DNA of 64,000 nucleotides from Smittia aterrima (lineage: Eukaryota; Arthropoda; Insecta; Diptera; Chironomidae): positions 16,120,001 through 16,184,000 of the forward strand of contig CP093831.1 of NCBI GenBank assembly GCA_033063855.1, read 5' to 3'. Positions 24,201-37,268 of the stretch are shown piece by piece (positions within the stretch are counted from its first letter, which is position 1; each line of letters begins with the position of its first letter). The notes under the pieces are model-generated. The model was not told the origin of the DNA. It made no database searches and saw only the letters and a list, made by a program, of their open reading frames with translations. The translations under genes and the position numbers were made by a program.

Positions 24201-26696
24201 TTTGAATGCAAACTGCATATTAAATCGACACTCAAGCAAAAAAAAAACCGCGAGGTTCTGTCTTCTTGAGAATATTGTGTTACAACAGTTAAAAAGGTTT
24301 ATGGATCCATTGTTCTGCTCATTCGTTTCACAGCATGTCAATTGATAACAAAGTCTCTTACGCTTAAATAAAAAAAAATCGAAGAAAACGTTTTTATGCA
24401 CGAGAATCAGAAGAAAATATTTGTCGTAATGTCATTGTATGCACGAAAGCGAGAAGGAAGCAACGAGCGCTTGTCGTCTGTGGTTCCGCACACACATTAT
24501 ATGCTGAACAAAGTGACTCGAGCGAGATGATGTGATGGGTTCAAAGAAAACATGAGTGGGACGAGGTGGAAAACAAACAGCTCGATGATAAAAAAAAAAT
24601 TAATATGGAGTTTTCTGGCTGGCTTGCCTGCTTGTGTAGAGACACACAGAGAAAGCGAGAACGAACGTCTTTGAAAGATATTTATCCGAAGCCTTTAGGC
24701 TTCGTTCTCGTCATTGAAGATGAAATATGGAAGAGAGATCCTAAATGCTTGCCAAAAAGCGAAAGAATCTCCAGTCAGAAATTAAATACGTTAGTGAAGA
24801 AGAATATTGAGGACAGAGGCGGGGGTGACATTGCAATTGGCCTCAAAATAAAAATGCCGAAGATAAAATATTCAACGGCATTTCGGCCCAGCGTCTCTCC
24901 GGTAACCCACGTAATCAAATTGTCGAAGGCCTGAACGTTTTTCGTACGTATCACTCGCGACGGCTCCCTAAAGACGTCGAATCACATCACATAACAAGAT
25001 TTTGCACGGGGCTCGTTTCCAGGGAATAGAAACGTTGGCGATCGATGCTCGTAGTCTCACGAAAATCCCTCAGAGACAACACACTTTGATAAGCGGGAAA
25101 AGAAAATCTCATTAAATTTCCATTCGAATTTTTCCTCACACATCTCGAGCGCGCTCTTCTAGCTTTGCTGTGTTGACATCTTTAAATCTTTTCTGTCGTC
25201 CTATCATTTCATGCTAAACAGTCGACATATTTCACCTCTCGACGTCTTCATTATTTCTGTTCTCTTCCATTTGGCCTTTAATTGGTGTATTAAAACATAA
25301 TCGCACGATTCTCTTTCACGAAATGTCACGAGTTGAGTAAAAGATAGAAAGGGAAAAGGGGAGAAATAAACATTTGTTTGCTCCTTCGAGCTGTTATTTT
25401 TAGCTCACTCAAATGCAGTCGAAAAAGAAAGCGATGAATGACAATAAGCGGCGTTTGGCTATTATCATGATTATGTGAAACTCGCCGAGATAGCTTATTC
25501 TTTGCGCCACTCGCAATTCAATTGATTTCGAACGACATTTTTATGATGTCGCGGCTTGGCCTGCAAATGAACGACGAGCCAGGAAATTATGTAATTTTTC
25601 TTTTATATAATCGTCGCATTCCTCTAAATAGAAGCTCAACAAAAATAAAAACTTTTCGATTGCTTTTCTCGCTTCCCTAAGCTCTACGAACGGAATGAAA
25701 ATAAATGTGTCACGGAATTTTAAATGTTGTTAACAATCCCGCAGATGAAACCCTAATTTTTTCGCTTTGTGAAATAATAAATGAGATTGGGTATGCGTAG
25801 CTTGCTTAGTCTCAATTGGCATTTATTTGAATGTGTCCGGTGTTCTTGTATTGTTTGGACGGATTTTCAGCTCAATATGCTGACCCGCATCAAATCTCTT
25901 CTTTCATGAAAGACGTCGCCGAGATGTAATTCTATTTGGAATATATTTTATTTCCAGATCGGACAGTAGAATATTATTGGCCGGAAGCATTTCATTTACA
26001 GATTGAGATCGACTGATGTAACACATAAGAAAGTGTCACCGAACCCCGGAACATTCTTTACGAGTTTTTGTTTTTTCCCAAAGCGAATCGACGAGAAGCA
26101 AAAAAGAAAAATAACAAAAGAACAAAGTTTTCCAATCTGTTTCGCAACTTTTTGCTTTCTTTCCTTCTCACTCACTCACTCTTGCCTTTCCATACAATTG
26201 TTGGCGTTGACCCCAAAAAGCAAACCTTTTTTTCCAAAGCAAAATCGACTGAGAGTTAGCATGAAAAATGATGAATAAATTTACACGCCCGACGAGCGGA
26301 ATTTGTGATGAATGTGAGAGGAATGAACAATAGGGAACCCTCGAAAAGGGTTGAGATTAGATTAAGATGGGGATTAAGAGTGAAATCAGATGCGGCAAAG
26401 ATATCAACAGTTGCGAGTGAATCAACAGTTGCGCTAAAAAAATAAACATTCTTGCAAGGATAGCTTTCACTCCGAAAAAAATCTCAAATTTCAAACGATG
26501 TAACGTCAAGTTTGCTCGAAAAGTGATAAATAACAAAGCTTTATTTCGCTAAAATAAACTTTATCGTTTCTCTTTTCAGCAGCATATCGCACAACAGCAA
26601 CAACACTAAATAGCAAACAAACAAAAAAGCCACCAAGGAAATCTTCTTAGAGTCAGAACAAAGCCAACAAATTTAAAACTCAAACTTAGCGACATC
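21298..26696. other. Divergent non-coding region between simj and Pka-R2
   Basis: About 5.4 kb without a supported coding exon. An acceptor (tctcttttcag) at 26569-26579 begins a Pka-R2 5'UTR exon at 26580, so at least one upstream non-coding exon and promoter lie in this region. The simj promoter must also be here. The 122-codon frame at 24566-24934 begins with GTG and has no recognisable domain, so it is not called. Confidence 0.5.
26580..26696 (+). promoter_or_regulatory. Pka-R2 5'UTR exon (leader)
   Basis: Leader between a strong splice acceptor and the Pka-R2 start codon. It is CA/AAC-rich (caacagcaacaacac...) as usual for insect 5'UTRs and has no upstream ATG before 26697. The upstream donor was not located. 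Confidence 0.45.
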
Positions 26697-28265
26697 ATGT
26701 CGAAACAAAAAGTCAAAGTTCCCGACAGTCTCCGGGATGTTTTATTAGAATTCTCAATTGCTTATCTGCTTGAGCAGCCTGGCGACGTGATTGATTTTGC
26801 CGTCGACTTCTTCACGAAACTCCAGACGAATCGTGCACAGACTGGCATCGGAATCGGCATCACAAAGCCAACAACACCAGACGAAAGCATCATCTCACAG
26901 GACGAAGGTAAATTGTCATGCAAATTTTATTAGAAGAACTCACGAGAGGAATGACAATCTTTTATTAATCTTCACGCTTTTATTCTTGTCCCCCCATCGT
27001 CATCACTTATCGTACACGCAGAGCCCGTTGTGAATCGTTTTGCGGGTCGTCGAAAGTCAGTGTTTGCTGAACAGTACGATCCCGAGGAGGATGAGGAAGA
27101 TAATAATAAAGTTATTTTCCCGAAGACGGATGAACAGCGCCAGCGATTAAGCGACTCTGTGAAGAACATTTTACTCTTCCGTGCTCTTGATCCCGAGCAG
27201 GTAAAATCTATTCAGCTTTTCATCTTGAATGTAATTTCATTAGTAATTTTCTCGTTTACTCCCCTCACTCTGTCGCTCACGTATCATATGTCGGATGGTG
27301 ACAACAGATGAATGAAATACTTGATGCCATGTTTGAGAAGAAAGTGAAACCTGAAGATGTGATCATCAGACAGGGCGACGATGGAGACAATTTCTATGTC
27401 ATCGAGTCGTAAGTTTTTTTATGATTTCATGCCCTCGGCGTATTATTGACGACGGCATCTTTCTCTATCTTCTCAATCAAGTGGCAACTACAACGCTTAT
27501 GTCGGTGAAGACAACAAGCATGTTCACACGTATGAGAACCGTGGATCATTTGGTGAATTAGCTTTGCTCTACAATATGCCGCGAGCTGCTACAATAAAAG
27601 CAGTTACTGAAGGTCAATTGTGGGCTTTAGATCGTCAGACATTCCGGCGAATCCTTTTGAAATCAGCATTCAGAAAACGAAAAATGTACGAAGCTCTGAT
27701 CAATAGCGTGCCAATGCTGAAAACTTTACAGAACTATGAACGATTGAATTTGGCTGACGCTTTAATTCCAAAGTCATTCGCTGCTGGTGATCGAATCATT
27801 AAACAAGGTAAAGAGGATGAGCTTAAAAGTCAAAAGAAGTCAAATATTGAACTTTGTTTAATTAGGTGATGCTGCTGATGGAATGTACTTCATTGAAGAC
27901 GGAACAGTGTCCATCAAGATTCAGCAGGATCGTGGCGAAACCGAAATTTCAAAACTGGAGAAAGGACAATACTTTGGTGAATTGGCTTTAGTCACTCATC
28001 GGCCACGCGCCGCATCTGCTTACGCTCAAAACAACGTCAAAGTTGCATGTGAGTTCAACACAAATGAAAAAAAAAACTTGGAATCGTTCTATAAATAATT
28101 GATTTTTTGTTTGTTTCTCTTCGCGATTGCTTAGTTATTGATGTCGAAGCATTCGAGCGTCTTCTTGGTCCGTGCATGGATCTCATGAAGCGAAACATTG
28201 ACGATTACGAATCGCAGCTAGTGAAAATATTTGGCAGCAAAACCAACATCGCTGACATCCGATAA
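26697..28265 (+). CDS. Pka-R2: cAMP-dependent protein kinase type II regulatory subunit
   Basis: Binds and inhibits the PKA catalytic subunit until cAMP loads. Exons 26697-26907, 27022-27200, 27308-27408, 27482-27807, 27866-28048, 28135-28265; 376 aa. Residues about 10-45 form the dimerisation/docking helices (SLRDVLLEFSIAYLLEQPGD) that bind A-kinase anchoring proteins. The inhibitor site RRKSV is at 80-84; Ser at the phospho-acceptor position marks it as type II. Two cyclic-nucleotide-binding domains follow, both with intact phosphate-binding cassettes: FGELALLYNMPRAAT and FGELALVTHRPRAAS (the Glu and Arg that hold cAMP are present). The domain order and length match animal RII. A 5'UTR intron precedes the coding exon. 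Confidence 0.96.
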
Positions 28266-31200
28266 GCGCCCGTGGGTCGCTCTCCAAGCCAAGCAACGGC
28301 AAGCAAAAACATCGCATAACATAAATCACTTGAGAATGAATAACAGAAAGAGAGAGAGAGAGAAAAGCTATTAAGGAAAAACAAATTAAACTAATTGTAT
28401 TCGATTGAGTGTTCAGCGCTGGCATTGGACACTAAATGATGAAGCAGATAAAAGAAAATCTATTTATTTATTTATAATGATATGTTATTTAAATCGAGAG
28501 GAAATATTTCGCAATACTTTTAAATACAAAACAAGAAAATTTGATAGCAAAAATATCCAAAACTAAAGAAACTCGAGAGCATTCTTTGAATACTGCTCAG
28601 TGAGTTTATTCAAAGTGTTAAGCTCTGCTTTCTTCCTCAATCAAGGAGAAAAAATAAGATTCTTTGGAAGTTTCGTTTCTTAAAAATTTCTAACATAAAA
28701 TATCTAATTATTTATTCTGAGTAAGTTTGCGATTATTTTTGGGGGTGTTACAAAAATTAGGCCGCGCTTGACTCATTTGAAATTTTATTGCGATGATTGA
28801 AGCTTCCAAGAAAGAAAGCGATACAAAATTAGACGGAAAAATTAAGGTTGATGGTTGTTTAGCGTGACGTATTTCACGAATGCCGCCCCGCATCTTCAAG
28901 ATAAGAAGAGATTGAATTATGATTTATTTTCCAATCGACGCTCAAGAAAACAAATTGAAAAAGCATGAGAATATTCTATGGTAACAAAGTAATATTAGCA
29001 ATTAAATTGATGAGCATAAATCTTGCCACCGCCCACGCAATTCCCTTCTCATCTCATCAGAACGACGTACTATTGACGAGTCGAGGGAAATAACAAAAGA
29101 TTTACTTTTCTTGTGAACTAATTAATCAATAAACGTGAGATTGCAGCCATGAGAACACAGGCTCGAGGCTTGCAAAGTCCTTTTCTTATGTAATTTCAGT
29201 CAGTTCTTCTCCTTTTTCTGTTTTAATATTCTTTTCTCGCCCGTCTTTTATTTCGTTGATTAGTTTAAGACTAATTTATTATTTTAAACTTTGTTTTAAT
29301 TGGCGTTGAGTCTACGCCATCAAGAAAATGTTCAAAACAAGCTTTGGTTTCGTTATTTTTCGCCTTTAGTCATTCTTAAGTTGAGCTGGAGCTTTTCGAC
29401 TGCTCGAGGGCAGGACTGGAAACAGTCCAAGTCAGTCGAGCTCTTTAAAAAGCGAAATGCAGAGCATTTTTATTTAGTTCAGTAGTAGCCTCCTTGATTT
29501 CATTCGCTCATGAGGATTTTCGTGTTGAACCAATCTTCGTCTTTCATGTGAAACAATTGGAGATGCCATAAATTTTTAAAGTTAGATTGTAAATGAAAAA
29601 AAAAATAATATGTGAATATTTAATTACCCAAGTTTGTGGTCATTTAACGTTGTGACAAAATGATGAGGAACACGTTGCCCTATAAAAAGCATAAACAGTA
29701 GAGCGTAAGAAATCGCCATCCACTGTCCGAGTGTTTCCTTCTATTGAAAAGACTATCATTGGAAAATATTTACACTTGACGATGAAGATATCAGCTAACT
29801 TTGTAAGGAAGGGAAAAGGATATTTTGCAATGAAGATGATTATCAAAGAAGATTTAATTGATTAACACAAAAAGGAAAATGCTTATAAAGATCATCAGCA
29901 TCATGTAAAAGCATCAATTTTATGTCTTTGTTCCGTTACTTGACTTTCCCTCTCTCACACACAACAATATTTTGTCGTATCCATCATCTCCATTTTTAAA
30001 CCAAATTATTTACAAGTAGCAACAGTTGAAACGGGGAATATCACGAAACTGTGTAATGCAAATATTCAGATGGACCCAGTTAGTAGATTAGATAAGAGAT
30101 GACCTTCCTTCTCCCTCCCCCTCAAAACTTTTAAGCCCCCAACAAAAACTTCCTCTCCCCTTTTCGTATCGAGCTTATAAATCATCTTTAAAATTAAATA
30201 ATATTTATGTGATTAGTTTTAAAAACTGAAATGGAAGGGAAAATATTTGAGAAAATTTCCCTTGAAGAAAAATAAAGCAAAAAAAAATGTTTATTGTATG
30301 TGAAAGGAAAAAGAAGAAAATGACATAAAGAATTCGAAAAAAAAAATCATAAGCAATTTTGATGCGGAGGTGGATGCTGAGCTGATTAATGTGAATGGGT
30401 TTTTGCTCTTTGGGGAAGAAGAGACGGTTGAAGTTTTGATGGAGATCATTGGATGTCGGTCGTAAATTACGGGACGACAAATCAAAAAAAATCTATTTGA
30501 AAGGAAATTAGAAAAATGTCAAAATTTGACGTAAAATTTGTAAATTACGAAAACTTGTGACTGATTCTACATTTGATAGCGACTGAAAAAATCCCGAGAG
30601 ATTTGTTATGATACTGACGAAAACACCTTCAATCGCTTCTTCTCACCCGGAAACAAATATTCGTCAGATTTCATGAGTGGAGAAAATTTAAATCTTAAAC
30701 TGAATATAATGGAAACACAAACACACACACACACTTTTCCGAGCGGAAAACTTTTATCGAGAACTGATTATATCAGGGAAGAAACCTTCTTGTCGCCTTC
30801 TCTTAACCCGTTTTTCACTGACTTCCTCAACAATGATTTTCACCCAAGAACGAGCAAGGCTTTTCCGAGACATTCATCAAGACGGAAATTGATAAATCAA
30901 TTTCTTTTCTAACCGACTTTCAAACACAAACTCGCACTCAACGTGTATCAATCATGATGATAGACTTTGATGAAACAAGAGAGCGTTGCCGCCGTATAAG
31001 ACGTGAGTGAATCTCCCTCATCTTCATTGATAAGCCGAAGCTGTAGATGCTTTAGCAGATGAGAAAAGTTTCGATCTGAGGTTTTGCTTTTGCATGAGAA
31101 TTCGATAATGGAACTTTTCATCAATTTAATGTTTGGATAAGCAAGGAATTTCAATATGAAAACCTTTTACACCACCCCTTCCATTGGTTGTGTAACATGC

Positions 31201-32378
31201 CTCGGGAAAAGCCCAGCAAACCCCTTTTTATGATAAGTCAAATAAATATCAAAAATCCTTTCCTGGATGACGATGATGTTGATGATGCAATCAACTGGTT
31301 TACTAAAGGGAAATCCTCAAATTTACCTCAAATGAAGATTCGGAACATTCAACAGCTCTACGTAAAAGATTTTGTTTGTTTTCGCCTTCCGAACTTAATG
31401 GAAATTAAAGATGAAATGTTCTCGGCAAGTTAAGTTTTTGGCTCATCGCCCGAAACTCTCGAAATGCTTCATGGACTCGCTGTGTTCGCTTGAAAGTGTC
31501 GACTTGACACGCGAAGATTAAAATCATCAGCGATAAATTATCTTGATTTCTCTCGTCGCAAAGATATCAGTTCTCTTACTCGAATAAATTAAAAGTCGTT
31601 GGGGAAAAAAGTTTCTGCTGAATATAAATTGAAAGCGAAAATCGCAAAGGAGAACGTCAAGAGACGACGAGAGATTAATTTGAGTTTTCTGAATCGCGAG
31701 AATTTTTCTTTACCGAGTTTGCGGCAACTCATCGCATGTTCGAATCAATATTGAAAATGTAATTAGACGATTGTCGGGATTGCGGAAGCAACAAGTGATT
31801 CAAGTAGGAAATTCCATTATCCACTGCACCAAAACCGAAGTTCTTCGTTTTTCTTTTTCACATTTTCACTCTGAAATCCAAACTCGAACAATTATAAGCA
31901 CTTAGCTTAGTAAAGCTGTCTCGACCTAAATCTAAACGACCCGGTTCCTTCTCCAGCACCCCGAACGTTTCTTCCGTTCATAATAAGCGAAAGGAAGCGT
32001 GAAAATTGTGTCTATATAAATTGCTTGTAATTTGAAAAAAAAATTAAGAAGAAAAACAGTTTTGTTGTGCAAGGGGAATGAAAAGAATTTAATTTATTTT
32101 CCATGACTTTTAAAGTGGAAGACGAAAATTTTTGCATAAGCAACCCGGAGAAAAAGGAAGTTTCGTTGAGTGGAAAATGAAAATATATTTAACCTAAGAG
32201 ATGAAAACTTTAATATCGTAAGAAAGTCATCTCATCCTATCCACCTCCCCACCCTATAAGGAAAACAAACATAAATGATGAAGAAATCTGGAAAATAAAA
32301 ACAAAATCAAATATTTGAGTTTTTAAAGTTTTATTTCGCGTTCCTTTCGACAATCATATAAAAAAGTTATTTCAGGTT
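28266..32378. other. Non-coding stretch between Pka-R2 and CLP1
   Basis: About 4.1 kb with no supported gene; it separates the convergent 3' ends of Pka-R2 (plus) and CLP1 (minus). A GA repeat at 28347-28363 and an AC dinucleotide run near 30719-30732 are the only simple repeats noted. Open frames at 29300-29485, 30205-30485, 30673-30912 and 31188-31433 have no domains; several begin with non-ATG codons. Confidence 0.5.
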
Positions 32379-33768
32379 TTAATGACTGTCAATGAATTGA
32401 AGCTCTGATAAAAGCATAATCGTGTTTGGCAGCGGACGTGGTTGAGGCGATAGTACAGTGACAGTTTGTCGCTCGACATCGACATTCGTTCTGCGAAGAA
32501 AAAAAAGTTTCCGTCAACAAAAAGAGTCAAAAACAAGAAGAAATTCTAAACTTACACGCAAACAAATCCATAAACATTTTTTTTGAGAACATCTTGCTCG
32601 ACAGTCTCAGCAAAACTCAGAGCTAAAATATGATGAAGCAATCCTGTTCCAGGCTGAATAGGCCAAAGTTTTGTCATGTTGTCAACGGCTTTCATTCCAA
32701 GAGGCATACACGAGTCAGGCAGCGAAGGAGCTCCAATCTTATAAACTTTCATATCGCTCCACTTAACGTCAATCGAATGTGGATAGAGCGGTGACCTTGA
32801 TCCGTAGAAATATTCACGAATGCGTAAGTCTCTTGTCTCGGCTCGAATGTTCTTGCTTCTCTCAACAACTCCTCCAGACTTTGGTAAGAAGACAACTTTA
32901 ACTGATGGATCCACGTCTCGAAGAAGTTCGTTGTAAAGTCTTTCTTGATCAAGCACGAGGATTATTCCAGCTTGAAAAGCTTTTGTGGCGTGGAGAACGT
33001 GTTGATAGCCTTGACCTTTTACCCAACCACAAGTATTTATAATCATTCCGGAAGCCATAGTGCGTTTATCATCCTTTAACCGCTCAAGTGTTATGTCGGC
33101 CAAGGTTGTTGTGCAGATTTTATAAAGTTCGTTGTTGAAGTCAGGACCTTTATGACCAAAGTGAATGACCAATGGAGCTAATTGTGAGAATCCTTCTTCG
33201 ATAGATGCCGGTCGTTCTATCAGAAGTGAACTGACTGTTCCAGGAATCGATATGCAGCCTTGTCCTACGTCTAGATCAACAAATATTGGTCGATGACCAA
33301 GCCTGACTGCATAATTCAAAAGGATCTGGCACAATGTTGTTTTTCCAACATCAGTTGGACCAGCAACAAGTGTAATTGGACCTAAACTTCCTCTTTCCTC
33401 TGCTTTGGCTCTCATTTGTTCAATCGCTGAATGCGTGTTTAGGTATTGAATCATCGGGGTTTCTCTGGCAATGTAACAAACATCAGGATTTCCTCGAATT
33501 AGCAAATTACATCCTTGATATGAAAAAATTGCAACCTTTGCTCCAAACAGGAAAGTGTACTTCTTCGCTTTGACTAATTCCGTTCCGAAGAGCTCAGCAT
33601 TTCCAGATTTTAACTAAAAGAAAATAAATTAGCTAAATTCACGAAATGTAAACAAAATTCACAAACCTCAACAATAACTTGATTTTTGCTCTCGATCTCA
33701 AAGCGAAGCTCACAATCGCGTTCTAAAGTATATTCCTTAGATGTTTGTTCTTTCGTTGGGTCATTCAT
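32379..33768 (-). CDS. cbc: CLP1 polyribonucleotide 5'-hydroxyl-kinase, one-base frameshift
   Basis: Nuclear RNA kinase of mRNA 3'-end cleavage factor II and the tRNA splicing endonuclease complex. Exons (minus): 33768-33667, 33614-32556, 32490-32379. Walker A is GPTDVGKTT; VDLDVGQG fits the Walker B region; TCGWVKGQGY, LPKSGGVVERSK and LSPQPRPLP are CLP1 hallmarks. The total exon length is 1273 bp, one more than a multiple of three. Exon 2 starts in the expected frame (LKSGN by homology with the LTGMAEIFG region) but an AAAA run at 33603-33600 (minus) shifts it; dropping one base would give a 423 aa protein, close to the usual ~425. Everything downstream is intact, so this is probably an assembly or strain indel rather than a dead gene. 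AATAAA (minus) at 32335-32330 is the likely poly(A) signal. Confidence 0.9.
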
Positions 33769-34192
33769 ATTTATTATATTCAATTAGAAACGCGACAAAT
33801 GACAAATGCAAAAAAAAACTTAAAAAAGTGTTTTTTTACAAGTTGAGATCAAATGTAAACTTCGAAGCGTTTTAACGCGTAGTATGTCCTTCCAAACATT
33901 ATTTTAAATTTGTACCGAACCGTTAATTATTATCAGGAAATTTATTTTAACGAATGTTTGTTTGTTACTAAGCTTTGAATCTTTTTGAAAGCTCCCAACA
34001 CTATCTCAACTTCTTTGCTGCTGCATAGAAGCCGTAAAGCGACATAAAAGAATTATTGATACTCGCAGTGTCACAACTTGAACACTTGAGTAAATAATGG
34101 AAGTATGAAAATAAATATAGTTTACGATGGAAAAAAAACTGATTTGAGTTTCCAACCTTTATTTCGTTTTCTTCAACATAGAATTTCTCTAT
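33769..34192. other. Spacer between CLP1 and ceramide synthase copy A
   Basis: No gene seen. It contains the CLP1 promoter side and the 3'UTR of copy A, whose AATAAA (minus) is at 34163-34158. From about 34066 leftwards to right, the sequence is similar to that near 35824, marking the edge of the duplicated unit. Confidence 0.5.
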
Positions 34193-35507
34193 CTAGCCAA
34201 TCTCAAGTTGGCGGAGCGATCGTTTAGCGATTGCAGGTTTTAAAGATTGAGGTTCACTTTCTTTGTTGGAACTTGAACCCAATTCACTTGAACTAGAAGA
34301 AAAGAATCTTTCTTTGACTTTTAAAAAAATCGAATAACTCCAAATGAAGTGAAGAACCAACAGTACAACAAGCAACGACATGAAGAGATTGTAACAAGGC
34401 CAGAAAATTTCTTGTTTAAATATGAGCAAGTAAAGTATTCTCGGAAATATAATCAATCTCGTGATGATCCAAACAACAACGAATGCGACTCCGATGACAT
34501 CGGAAACTTTCTCAAGTTTAGCCAGATTCAAAATTTTACCAACTTCTAGGAAAATATCTCCTGCATCGTGTAATGGAATAAACAATGTTCCTATTCGGTG
34601 AAGGTTAATAACCATTCCTAAACTTACAGACCACAGAACTAAAATGTGATGAGCGAACATTTGCCAAAAATCTTTTCCTTCATAATCCGAAAAGTGAGTT
34701 AACGTCAGTGACAAATAAAATGAGAGGAAGATCAGAATTAGCCACCAAACTCCATCGGAAAGCGACTAATAAGAAAGAGCTGACTTAAATACAGGAATTC
34801 GTTAAATAATCAAACTTGCTTACATGATTCGGGTATCCATAAAAGCAATCTTGAAAATTCCAAAAGCAAGGCTCATTCCAAAGCACAGATATTCCAAAGG
34901 AAAAGCTGAAGATGTAGAAAAGAGCTTTCCACATCGATGTTGAGAATGCAGTGATATCAGTCGGTTTGTCTTGTGCTTTTCTTTGTCGATACCATTGTTG
35001 CACTTCTTCCTGATTCCAGTCAGTTTGTTTCGAGAGTTTAAGAATCTGCAAGAATTGGACTGATAAGGTTTTCATAAAATCATTACCATTTCACCTCAGA
35101 ATGATTCCATTTCGATTTTCTTTCATACTCTACTTCCAAAAGATTATTTCGTTTTGGTGGATTTTCGCGATCTTCTCTTATTTTTAAAATTCTTCCAAGT
35201 GGCTTGAAAAAATAACTGAGATAATTTTGTTAAATTTTTTAGAGAATAAAATAACGGATTCAAATCACCTCTTCAAGATAAGTCGAAGACAAATCAAAAA
35301 GATCGCGATGGGAAACGCCCAGACTAGGTCTCTGTAATCAGCGTATTTAATATTATTCCTTCCTGGCTCGATGTCTTTCCACGTAATGTTTGCTGGTAAC
35401 CAGAACTGTAAAGAATGTTTAAACATTGAGTTTTCTAAAATCTGATTAAATTCTGAAATTACTTTTTCATCCCAAACTATTTTTAAGAAACTTTTATAAA
35501 TTTCCAT
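34193..35507 (-). CDS. Ceramide synthase (TLC/Lag1p), duplicate copy A
   Basis: ER membrane enzyme that N-acylates sphingoid bases. Exons (minus): 35507-35463, 35405-35269, 35215-35095, 35045-34824, 34765-34193; 365 aa. It has a short N-terminal region with the NITWKDIEPG motif, a homeodomain-like segment in exon 4 (DWNQEEVQQWYRQRKAQDKP), and the Lag1p motif KDFWQMFAHH with His214-His215 and Asp242/Asp245 (HDAGD), all needed for catalysis in the family. Intron 1 (57 bp) is a multiple of three with no stop, so retention would insert 19 residues in frame. The C-terminal tail is short and Ser-rich. It lies head-to-tail with a near copy at 35945 and opposite to the schlank-like gene at 38193. Confidence 0.9.
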
Positions 35508-35944
35508 TAAAACTTCAAAAATTTCGTCCACCTCTATTGAAAAACTCTCAACAAATGAAAAGTTACTTTTTATTTCAAAATATACATGTCAAACAGAGAT
35601 AGTTATTTTTAAAGAGTATTGTTCTTTACCTTATCAGCAGATGTCGAAGCATTGAAGGAGAATTGTTTGCGATTTCATTTATCGTAGTAACGAAGAACTT
35701 CAACAACAAGAAACATTCCATTTACAATGTAATTAATGATTGTTAAATAAAAATCTGAGAAGAAAGGCTGTTAAGTTTGCGCAACCCAGTGAGCTCTCTC
35801 GCGGTCCAAAGATATTTCGATATTCAGTGTCACAACTTTAACACTTGTATAAATAATGGATAAGAAAAACGAATATAGTTTACGAGGATGGCATCAAAAA
35901 ACGAGTTCGGCAGATCTGAGTTTCCAACATTTATTTCATTTTCT
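35508..35944. other. Spacer between ceramide synthase copies A and B
   Basis: No gene seen. It combines the presumed promoter of copy A with the 3'UTR of copy B (AATAAA on minus at 35935-35930). A segment at about 35630-35820 has no counterpart identified between copy B and schlank. Confidence 0.45.
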
Positions 35945-37268
35945 TCAGTATAGAATTTCTCTTGCTAATGTGAAGTTTGCGGATAGATCGTTATCGGTAG
36001 CTAAAGATTGAGGTTCACTTTCTTTCTTGCAAATTGAACCCAATTCACTTGAACTAGGAGAAAAGAACCTTTCTTTGACTTTTAAAAAGATCAAATAAGT
36101 CCAAAAGAAGTGAAGAATCATCAGTGCAACAAGCAACAAGATCACGAGAACGTAACAAGGCCAGAAAATTTCTTGTTTAAATATGAGCAAATAAAGTGTT
36201 CGCGGGAATATAATCAATCTCGTGATGATCCAAACAACAACGAATGCGACTCCGATGACATCGGAAGCTTTCTGAAGTTTAGCCAGACTCAAAACTTTAT
36301 AAACTTCGAGGAAAATATCTCCTGAATCGTGAATTGGTCCAAACAATGTTCCCATTCGATGAAGGTTAATAACCATTCCTAAACTTCCAGACCACAGAAC
36401 TACAATGTGATGTGCAAACATTTGCCAGAAGTCTTTTTCTTCATAATCAAAAAAGTGAGTTAACGTCATTGACAAATAAAATGAGAGGAAGATCAGAATT
36501 AGCCACCAAACTCCATCGGAAAGCGACTAATAAGAAAGAGTTGACTTAAATACAGGAATTCGTTAAATAATCAGACTAGCATACATGATGCGGGTATTCA
36601 TGAAAGCAATCTTGAAAATTCCAAAAGCAAGGCTCATTCCAAAGCACAGATAATTCAAAAGAAAAGCTGAAGATATAGAAAAGAGCTTTCCACATCGATG
36701 TTGAGAACGCAGTGATATCCATCGGTTTGTCTTGTGCTTTTCTTTGTCGATACCATTGTTGCACTTCTTCCTGATTCCAGTCAGTTTGTTTCGAGAGTTT
36801 AAGAATCTACAAGAATTGGACTGATAAGGTTATCATAAAATCATTACCAGTTCACCTCAGAATGATTCCATTTCGATTTTCTTTCATACTCTACTTCCAA
36901 AAGATTATTTCGTTTTGGTGGATTTTCGCGATCTTCTCTTATTTTTAAAATTCTTCCAAGTGGCTTGAAACAATAACTGAGATAATTTTGTTAAAATATT
37001 TAGAGAATAAAAAAATGGATTCAAATCACCTCTTCAACATAAGTCGAAGACAAATCAAAAAGATCGCGATTGGAAACGCCCAGACTAGGTCTCTGTAATC
37101 AGCGTATTTAATATTATTCCTTCCTGGCTCGATGTCTTTCCACGTAATGTTTGCTGGTAACCAGAACTAGAAAGTATGATTAAACATTGAGTTTTCTAAA
37201 ATTTGATTAAATTCTGAACTCACTTTTTCATTCCAAAATATTTCTAAGAAACTTTTATAAAATTCCAT
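35945..37268 (-). CDS. Ceramide synthase (TLC/Lag1p), duplicate copy B
   Basis: Exons (minus): 37268-37224, 37166-37030, 36976-36856, 36806-36585, 36526-35945; 368 aa. The exon plan is identical to copy A except for the last exon, which ends ...LAREILY after a different C-terminal reading. The Lag1p motif is intact: KDFWQMFAHH with His214-His215 and HDSGDIFLE carrying Asp242/Asp245, so activity is plausible. The first exon encodes a 15-residue N-terminus (MEFYKSFLEIFWNEK). Unlike copy A, intron 1 ends in TAG in frame, so retention would stop translation. The homeodomain-like segment keeps QQWYRQRKAQDKP. Confidence 0.88.

Noticed and set aside
24566..24934. 122-codon plus-strand frame
   Set aside because: It begins with GTG, has no domain, signal peptide or splice partner, and sits in the simj/Pka-R2 non-coding region.
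30716..30733. AC repeat near 30720 as a possible transcript or hairpin
   Set aside because: Ordinary short dinucleotide repeat with no structure or flanking feature.
35265..35531. 88-codon frame running through intron 1 of ceramide synthase copy A
   Set aside because: Explained by an in-frame, stop-free 57 bp intron; copy B and schlank show the splice sites that remove it.
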